Source: Globobulimina sp.
Taxonomy: Eukaryota > Foraminifera > Rotaliida
Length of the DNA stretch: 9,006 nt
Assembly (NCBI GenBank): GCA_003354225.1
Contig: PIVH01000054.1
Location: 1 to 9,006, forward strand
Direction of reading: 5' to 3'
Within the stretch, counting starts at the first letter, position 1. Every line of letters starts with the position of its first letter. A program made the position numbers and the translations under genes. Positions 1-5,655 of this stretch are shown one piece after another. The notes below the pieces were generated by a model. That model searched no databases, was not told the origin of the DNA, and saw only the letters and a program-made list of their open reading frames with translations.

Positions 1-514
1 TAAATATTTCTGTAGAAGTTGATGATTCAGCTTTTAATTGAATGGGTATAAAAGTTGACAAATATGTGTTTGTGTGGTAAATTGCATAAATTGATGATAA
101 TCCTAAAATAAATATAATCAATGCAACCAAATAATGTTTCATTGAAAAAAAAGTTGATTCTACCTTTTGTTTCTTAAATTGTGTTAAAAAAAAGTGAATA
201 AAGATAGCCGTTATGGAGATTCCTGGAAATATGGATAAACATATTACTCCAACATCTGGCTGTAAATAGTAGAAACCGCCAAACATTAACACTATAAATT
301 CGTGGAAGGCAAAATATTTCATAAATATTGGTATTGTACATAATGATTCATCCAAAAGAAATTCAATGAACTCTCGATAATAATTAGATTGTTTCACATT
401 CAATGCTTTATTTGAATTAGCAGCGATTGGTTTCAATGAGTTTTCGTCATCATTGAAAGCAATGTGTGGACTGATCGTTATTATCTCGATTGGTAAATGG
501 ATTGGCGTTGACAT
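1..514 (-). CDS. Multi-pass membrane protein, partial (C-terminus beyond left edge)
   Basis: An open frame starts at the ATG at 514-512 and stays open to base 1, giving about 171 residues with no stop. The first ~50 residues are polar (Asn/Ser-rich, starting MSTPIHLPIE). Hydrophobic stretches follow at about residues 65-85 (FAFHEFIVLMFGGFYY), 88-112 (ICLSIFPGISITAIFIHFF) and 126-145 (YLVALIIFILGLSSIYAIY), so at least three membrane segments are likely. An in-frame TAG lies upstream of the ATG in the leader, which supports this start. The leader contains GGTAACGTTACTC and, just before the ATG, CAATCAG, so a very short 5' UTR intron is conceivable but would be only about 36 nt. I do not recognise the family. 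It probably sits in an internal or plasma membrane. The cytoplasmic N-terminus is an inference from the absence of a signal peptide. Confidence 0.7.
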   Translation of the reverse strand, partial: MSTPIHLPIEIITISPHIAFNDDENSLKPIAANSNKALNVKQSNYYREFIEFLLDESLCTIPIFMKYFAFHEFIVLMFGGFYYLQPDVGVICLSIFPGISITAIFIHFFLTQFKKQKVESTFFSMKHYLVALIIFILGLSSIYAIYHTNTYLSTFIPIQLKAESSTSTEIF

Positions 515-714
515 TTCTGATTGAGTTGGTTGGTAGTTTTGAGTAACGTTACCTTTAAGAAAATTTAAAAACTAAGAGAAAAGCTTTCTTATTTGTTTTA
601 AAACTGAAATTAATTAGCGGCGTATCATCATAAATTACACAGTAAGTTCAATTATGAATCTATAGTAAAATACAGCTGTAGTTTCATTAAATATTAAACA
701 TAATTATATTATAT

Positions 715-1257
715 TCAAAAGAAAAATTTCCGTGTCCATTCCTGCAACACAACATTTGTATGTTTGTTTGTGATTTGCTTATGTCGATACTTTATGGATG
801 ATTTGAATGTATGGTGATTTAAACATTCTGGAAATAACTCATCAAATATATGATATGCTGTTGTTGGCGAAATGCAATCAAGCATCGAATCATATAGTTT
901 TTTGTCAAAGCATTTTACATTTGCATGACATGTGGTTGTAATTCCACCTTTGATAACATGATTGCATATCACTTCTTGATGCGATTTGTCTGGACATAAA
1001 TCCAATGCCAACTGATGTAATAATAATGCAACTTTGTTATTTATCGAATAACAAGCGGTTTTATCATGATGTTTCGTTTCAATCCATACTGCTGCATGTT
1101 CGCATACTCCAACAAAACACATTGTACAATCATCAGTTGGTATAGGTAGATGTTCGGACAAATAAGAAAAATCATAATGTTCTGTATATATATTGGATGA
1201 TACACAATAGATAGATATTCCAGCGCTCAATAGATTGAATAGAACAATAAAAGACAT
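715..1257 (-). CDS. Small secreted cysteine-rich protein
   Basis: This 180-residue protein starts with a clear signal peptide (MSFIVLFNLLSAGISIYCVS) and has no other membrane segment. The predicted mature part has ten cysteines, at residues 44, 47, 52, 69, 88, 98, 110, 116, 128 and 145, an even number that suits five disulfide bonds. The segment C44-x2-C47, then a helix-like stretch ending in C88, then C98 ten residues later, resembles the first half of a saposin-B domain. The last cysteines do not keep saposin spacing, so that is only a weak suggestion. The C-terminus (about 150-180) is basic and polar. The start is the only ATG that gives a signal peptide, and it faces the ECHDC3-like gene across 54 bp. 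No family is recognised. Secretion or lysosomal/vacuolar delivery is inferred from the signal peptide. Confidence 0.75.
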   Translation of the reverse strand: MSFIVLFNLLSAGISIYCVSSNIYTEHYDFSYLSEHLPIPTDDCTMCFVGVCEHAAVWIETKHHDKTACYSINNKVALLLHQLALDLCPDKSHQEVICNHVIKGGITTTCHANVKCFDKKLYDSMLDCISPTTAYHIFDELFPECLNHHTFKSSIKYRHKQITNKHTNVVLQEWTRKFFF

Positions 1258-1311
1258 GGCAGTTTTCTAGACTGGCGACGACAACTTTTACTACAGAATT
1301 AACAGAACAAT
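1258..1311. promoter_or_regulatory. Compact bidirectional promoter / 5' UTR region
   Basis: Only 54 bp separate the start codons of the divergent secreted-protein gene (-) and ECHDC3-like gene (+). Both 5' UTRs and any core promoter must lie here or overlap the coding regions. I see no convincing TATA box. The role is inferred from gene orientation. Confidence 0.5.
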
Positions 1312-2142
1312 ATGGAAACACAGTTTATCTCTGTTACAAAATGGTCTGCAGACCATTCTGATATAATGAAGATAATTTTAGATTATCCATCCAAAAGGAA
1401 TTGTTTATCCAAATCTATGATGCTGGAATTAACAAAGACGATAAATGCTATAAACAAAATGAGAAACGTTAAAGTCATTGTATTGACTCATAAACTTAAA
1501 AGCAAAGTCTTTTCTTCTGGACATGATTTGAATGAAATGTATGATAATATCAACAATAAGCAAGAGTTGCAGAAAATATTTAAAATTTGCAATAAATTAA
1601 TGATAACCATACATGAGTCACCAATTCCTATTATTTCAATGATAAATGGATATTGCACTGCAGCAGGATTTGAGTTAGCGCTTTCTTGTGATTTAATTGT
1701 ATGTTCAGCTGCTTCTAAATTCCAAACACCCGGTGTTAATTTGGGTATATTTTGTCATACCCCATCGGTTCAGTTATCCCGAACAATGCATTCAAATAAG
1801 CATACAATGCAGATGCTATTGATTGGGGATTATATTGACGCACAGACTGCATTTAGAATGGGTATAGTTAATTTTGTATGCGACGGTATTGATCAATTAT
1901 ACAATAAAACGCAACAGGTTGCATTAAAAATATGCTCCAAATCGAAGAGTGTAGTCGCATTTGGAAAGCAATCGTATCTTAATCATTCCAAAGAAAAAGA
2001 TTTACAAAATGCATATAAAATAGCATCTAAAAATATGGTTGATAATTTGAGGAACATTACCGATGCAAAAGAGGGAATAAATGCATTTTTAACCAAACGG
2101 AAACCAAAGTGGAGCCATCAAGCTCCGTCATCAAAATTATAA
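1312..2142 (+). CDS. ECHDC3: ECHDC3-like enoyl-CoA hydratase/isomerase family protein with C-terminal SKL
   Basis: This single-exon gene encodes 276 residues covering a whole crotonase fold. Family landmarks are KVFSSGHDLNEM (65-76, acyl-CoA/oxyanion-hole loop), INGYCTAAGFELALSCD (111-127, second oxyanion-hole region), TPGVNLGIFCHTPSV (139-153) and, near the end, AKEGINAFLTKRKPKWSH (252-269). The TPGVN-GxFC-TP and KRKPxWSH signatures point to the ECHDC3 subgroup. Classical hydratases use two catalytic glutamates. Here one equivalent survives (E121 in FELALSCD), while the position of the second is Gly141 (TPG rather than PE), so ordinary hydratase activity is doubtful. The protein ends in ...APSSKL, a canonical peroxisomal targeting signal type 1, and has no obvious mitochondrial presequence. 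It probably acts on or binds acyl-CoA in the peroxisome. Animal ECHDC3 is usually described as mitochondrial, so the location is an inference from the tripeptide. Confidence 0.9.
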   Translation: METQFISVTKWSADHSDIMKIILDYPSKRNCLSKSMMLELTKTINAINKMRNVKVIVLTHKLKSKVFSSGHDLNEMYDNINNKQELQKIFKICNKLMITIHESPIPIISMINGYCTAAGFELALSCDLIVCSAASKFQTPGVNLGIFCHTPSVQLSRTMHSNKHTMQMLLIGDYIDAQTAFRMGIVNFVCDGIDQLYNKTQQVALKICSKSKSVVAFGKQSYLNHSKEKDLQNAYKIASKNMVDNLRNITDAKEGINAFLTKRKPKWSHQAPSSKL

Positions 2143-2199
2143 ATAACATAAAACAAAGTAATACATCACTTTTAACGATATATTAAGATTTACGATATA

Positions 2200-2216
2200 G
2201 GGGTGGGGTGGGGGTG
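2200..2216 (+). repeat. G-run cluster (GGGG-T-GGGG-T-GGGGG-T-G)
   Basis: Three runs of four or five guanines separated by single T residues stand out in an otherwise AT-rich intergenic stretch. They lie 57 bp after the ECHDC3 stop and 57 bp before the next ATG, on the coding strand of that gene. Three long runs plus a trailing G could form a two-tier or imperfect G-quadruplex. Any regulatory role is inference. Confidence 0.6.
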
Positions 2217-2273
2217 AACTATCGAAATACCTCATTTCTCAAGTCCAAAGCTGACTAGCTCTTCCTTGTTATA

Positions 2274-2984
2274 ATGGCGACATACACATACATAAGTTTT
2301 TCAATAATAGTGTGTTTAGTTTCATGTCAAATGGTACCACCTCTGTTACCAGAAGAATATACATGCAATGTCATACAAAAAAAATGGAATGTAAATGGTG
2401 AGGATGTAAATCACACATACAGTGGTATATGGTATAGTAGTTATTTACAACAAAAAATCAGATTTGATGGGTTGATGGTAGATAATAATCATACAAACAC
2501 AATCCAAGGAGTTGGATTACAAATATCAATTTTGGATTTTAGTCAAAATGCAAGAGGTGTTAATTATTATTATGGCCGTGATACTTTATCTGATAAAGGT
2601 CAATGTCATACTGGACCAGTTACCGGATTTTTTGCTCCACCAAAAGCAACATTTCTAAAGGATATTGGTGCTGTATTTGCTGGATGGGACTATGATAAAA
2701 ATTATGGTGAATGTCAGAAATGGACTTTTTATCTGATACAATTAGAGGCAATGCAACGAAGTATAACAATACAAGAAGTTATCAAAGATAAAGTATTGAA
2801 TGGTTATCCATATAATCCAACCAGTTTAACATTTTGGATTGATAAATCTGGATCGTTTGTTCGGTGGGATTTAGTTGGTCTAGATTTACAAACTGGAGTA
2901 CAAACATATCAGTATAATATTGTTACAGAGATTGATTACAGCAAATCAACAATCGATGTGTTTGCGTCAAATTGCACTGTCTGA
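2274..2984 (+). CDS. Secreted glycoprotein, ependymin/LolA-like fold suspected
   Basis: The gene encodes 236 residues with a signal peptide (YTYISFSIIVCLVSC, cleavage probably near residue 18-19) and no other membrane segment. The mature part has four cysteines (31, 111, 147, 234) and three N-glycosylation sequons (N46-H-T, N72-H-T, N233-C-T). It is rich in aromatic residues and alternating beta-type patterns such as GIWYSSYLQQKIRFDGL (51-67) and FAGWDYDKNYGECQKWTFY (135-153). A signal peptide followed by a 'W/Y...Q-R-D' strand and widely spaced cysteines recalls ependymin-related and LolA-like lipid-binding proteins, but I cannot identify diagnostic residues and treat this as a guess. It reads the same way as the ECHDC3-like gene. 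A possible AATAAA polyadenylation signal follows 43 bp after the stop. Confidence 0.75.
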   Translation: MATYTYISFSIIVCLVSCQMVPPLLPEEYTCNVIQKKWNVNGEDVNHTYSGIWYSSYLQQKIRFDGLMVDNNHTNTIQGVGLQISILDFSQNARGVNYYYGRDTLSDKGQCHTGPVTGFFAPPKATFLKDIGAVFAGWDYDKNYGECQKWTFYLIQLEAMQRSITIQEVIKDKVLNGYPYNPTSLTFWIDKSGSFVRWDLVGLDLQTGVQTYQYNIVTEIDYSKSTIDVFASNCTV

Positions 2985-3026
2985 GATTGTTGATTCCCAT
3001 TAAAACAAACTTTTAATTCAAAACGC

Positions 3027-3032
3027 AATAAA
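3027..3032 (+). promoter_or_regulatory. Candidate polyadenylation signal AATAAA
   Basis: AATAAA lies 43 bp downstream of the secreted-glycoprotein stop codon, in the 86-bp gap before the convergent ProRS gene. It is a plausible 3' processing signal, but a chance match is quite possible in sequence this AT-rich. Confidence 0.3.
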
Positions 3033-3070
3033 GGTCATAGTTAACGTTAAAATCCAAAAAAAAGGAGAAG

Positions 3071-5601
3071 TTAATATGATCTACCAAACAACATCCATTT
3101 TTTAGCTTTTTTTTGACATGTTTTATAATGAAAACATTGAATATCTTGATTGGCCAAATCAGACTGTTGTTCTAATGGGATACATAATGCTTTTGCTTTG
3201 CCTGATTGTCCAACACCACTCTTATCCGGCTGACTTGCAAAATATTCCCTTGTTTCAATCTGAATTAAATCTTCACATTCATCTGTATTGCAATGTGGAG
3301 CGAACACAAGTTTACCATTTTGTATTTCCTTCAAAAATTCATCCCATTTTCCAATGGTAACAATATTTGCATCTCTTGCCTCAACTGCTCGTTTATATAA
3401 ATTATCATGAATATCAACCAATAATTGTTCAATTTTACCAACAAATTCATCATCAAAATCAACAGACATTTTCACTAATTTCCCACTTTTCTCTTCTCTC
3501 TCATCTCTCCGTGCCACCATCACCGAATTCTTCTCGATATCTCTGGCACCGATCTCAATTCTGACCGGTATTCCTTTTAATTCCCATTCATTGAATTTAT
3601 ACCCTGGTTTCTTACCAGCTCGATTATCAAAATACGTCCGAATTGGGACCTTTCCACCCACTTTCAATTCCTTTTCAATTTCAAAACACTTTGCATCGAT
3701 AATTTCCGGTTTGATTTTTTTATGATTATAAATTGGCACAATAACGCATTGAATTTGCGCTACTTTTGGTGGTAATATTAAACCCGTATTGTCAGAATGG
3801 TTCATAACCATAACTCCAATACTTCGGGTCGTAAATCCCCAGGAATTTTGGATCACTAGTTTGGTTTCATTATTTTCGTCCAAATAATTGATTTTAAACA
3901 TTTTCGCAAAATTCTTACCCAAACAATGCGACGTTGCGCCTTGAATCCCACGGCCAGAGCCTGGAATATATCCCTCCACAGTGGTGGAATAATCGGCACC
4001 TGGAAAGGTCTCATTCTTTGTCTTAATCCCTTTGATAGTGGGCACAGCACACATTTCTGCATAGGTCCTCGCATACATATCCAGCACAGCATAGACCTCA
4101 TTGTCCGCATCCGCTTGCTTGGCGTGCGCAGTATGTCCCTCTTGCCATAAAAACTCACGAGTGCGTAAAAAGGGGGTTGGATTACTAAATTCCCACCGCA
4201 CCACATTGCACCATTGATTTAATTTTAATGGCAAATCACGGAAAGATCGGATCCATTTCGCAAACATTGGATACATTATAGTTTCAGAGGTTGGCCGCAC
4301 CGCAATCTTCTTATCTAATTTAGTATCGCCTGAATGAGTGACCCACGCCACTTCTGGGTTGAAGTCGGCAAAATGTTTGGATTCCGATTTTAAGGCATCC
4401 TCAGACACAAATAATGGGAAATAGGCGTTGGAAACACCTAATTTTGCAATCTCAATGTCCATAAATTTCTGGATCTCTTGCCAGATGAAATAGGACAATG
4501 GACGCAATACATAACAGCCACTGATGTCTGTATAATCGATTAAATCGCATTTGGTCACGATTTCTTTATACCAATCGCCAAATTGTGTGTATTTATCATA
4601 GGTTATGCCACGAATCTCGTCATCTCGGGCTGCCTGTACTGCTGCACGTGGTTTTGCTTGCTTTGTTTTGTTTTTCTGCTTTAATTTCAGAGCCGTTTGC
4701 TTGGCGGCATCGCCAATATAATCATCGAAATGTACATATTCCGCCACGCCCTTTCCATATTTATTTAAATATGTTTCTAAATCATCGGATTTTATGGCTA
4801 TAGTGGCCTCATTTGTTCCTGGATGGAGCAATAATGTTTTGCCATTTAAATGAGTGTCAATGAGGACCTTAACGATATTTGCCTCATCGAATAATACCGC
4901 CAATGGTGTGATACTGCCTGGTGCCATTTTAAAGGTTAAATCTGGATCGGATACAGTGCGTAAACCACCGCCTACATTTAAATACTTTCCAAGAACTTTC
5001 AATTGAATTTTATCTTTGGAGGCAGGCACAATGACTAAATATTGACATTTCTGTTTGATTCGCTTCTCTGACACTAACAGGTTTTTACATAATACGCCCG
5101 ATAGTGATATTACTTTTGCGTGTTGCTCGCTGGTGGTTACTGGCTATGTAATTTATGGCAGAATTATCAACAGAAAAATTTATGGAAATTTCTTATGGTA
5201 AACTTGATGTGTTTGAGATTGGACATCGATTTTTTGTTCACATAAAGCATCCATAATTTGGGCTGGTAATGAACCAGCATTTGGTTTGTATGACGATGAC
5301 GAGGACGCGGATTGATTGAATGTATTTGATGGCAATGGTTGTGATGCTTGTAATGGCTCAACACCATCAAGATCAATCTGTATTTTTGAGGAAAGTTTGT
5401 ATTTAGAAATGTGATGATAAGTAAAGTTCAGATGTCTTGCAGTATGATTGTGTTTAATAAATGCAATCGAGTGCCGAAATAACTGCAAAAGGTTATCATG
5501 ATTGAAGACATCTAAACCATTAAATTCATAAATACAAATAACGTTACCTTGAGATTGTCGAGATACCCCAATAATCTATCTACACGACTTAGCATTGACA
5601 T
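3071..5601 (-). CDS. ProRS: Prolyl-tRNA synthetase with N-terminal YbaK/ProX-type editing domain, three exons
   Basis: Proposed join on the minus strand: exons 5601-5548, 5482-5204 and 5143-3071, giving 801 residues. It charges tRNA-Pro with proline in the cytosol. Residues 1-88 are an unrecognised extension ending in a Ser-rich linker. Residues ~90-250 are a YbaK/ProX-like trans-editing fold: PVTTSEQH (112-119), CKNLL (130-134, with K131 matching the family's essential Lys), GSITP (187-191) and HPGTNEATI (218-226). The class II core follows: GCYVLRPLSYF (320-330), VRPTSET (393-399), RWEFSNPTPFLRTRE (427-441) and GRGIQGATSHCLG (508-520). After it come the anticodon-binding domain and a C-terminal Cys4 zinc module (C729, C734, C781, C787), ending in the family's typical GRSY. 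The longest single-exon frame has no ATG before residue 184, so upstream exons are required. Exon 2 to exon 3 splicing reconstructs the editing domain and is well supported. Exon 1 is less certain; M96 is an alternative start. Standalone ProRS with this domain is known in several protists. Confidence 0.88.
5144..5203 (-). other. ProRS intron 2 (60 nt, phase 0)
   Basis: The donor is CAA|GTTTAC at 5204/5203 and the acceptor ACATAG|CCA at 5144/5143. The in-frame TAG just upstream of exon 3 is the end of this intron. Splicing joins ...SQTHQ to PVTTSEQH, a continuous match to the YbaK-type 'HxPVxTxEEH' segment, which supports both sites. The intron contains three CCATAA motifs. Confidence 0.8.
5483..5547 (-). 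other. ProRS intron 1 (65 nt, phase 0), tentative
   Basis: The donor is AAG|GTAACG and the acceptor TTTTGCAG|TTA, with a length close to the other short introns. Splicing joins MSMLSRVDRLLGYLDNLK to LFRHSIAF. The intron itself is free of stops in the frame of exon 2, so read-through from a different upstream start is possible. That frame meets a TAG further upstream without an ATG, so the spliced model is preferred. Confidence 0.55.
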
Positions 5602-5655
5602 TGTTAAAATTGCTTTTTCACTTGAAAGAAATTTATAAATTGTAGCTACAAAACA
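5602..5655. promoter_or_regulatory. Compact bidirectional promoter between ProRS and PGDH-like genes
   Basis: A 54-bp gap separates the proposed ProRS ATG (-) and the dehydrogenase ATG (+). It includes TATAAAT at 5634-5640, which is probably too close to the plus-strand ATG to serve as its TATA box. The role is inferred from the divergent arrangement. Confidence 0.45.

Noticed and set aside
3118-4206. Several open frames on both strands inside the ProRS coding region
   Set aside because: They overlap a well-conserved synthetase core in other frames and show no family resemblance; they are shadows.
5075-5095. A 15-nt intron (GTAAAAACCTGTTAG) before the ProRS GTG, as in heterotrich ciliates
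   Set aside because: Removing it destroys the conserved CKNLL-V segment, and all other introns here are about 60 nt or more.
5180-5488. A stand-alone minus-strand gene of about 100 residues upstream of ProRS
   Set aside because: It has no ATG start and its downstream part splices into the ProRS editing domain, so it is better read as ProRS exon 2.
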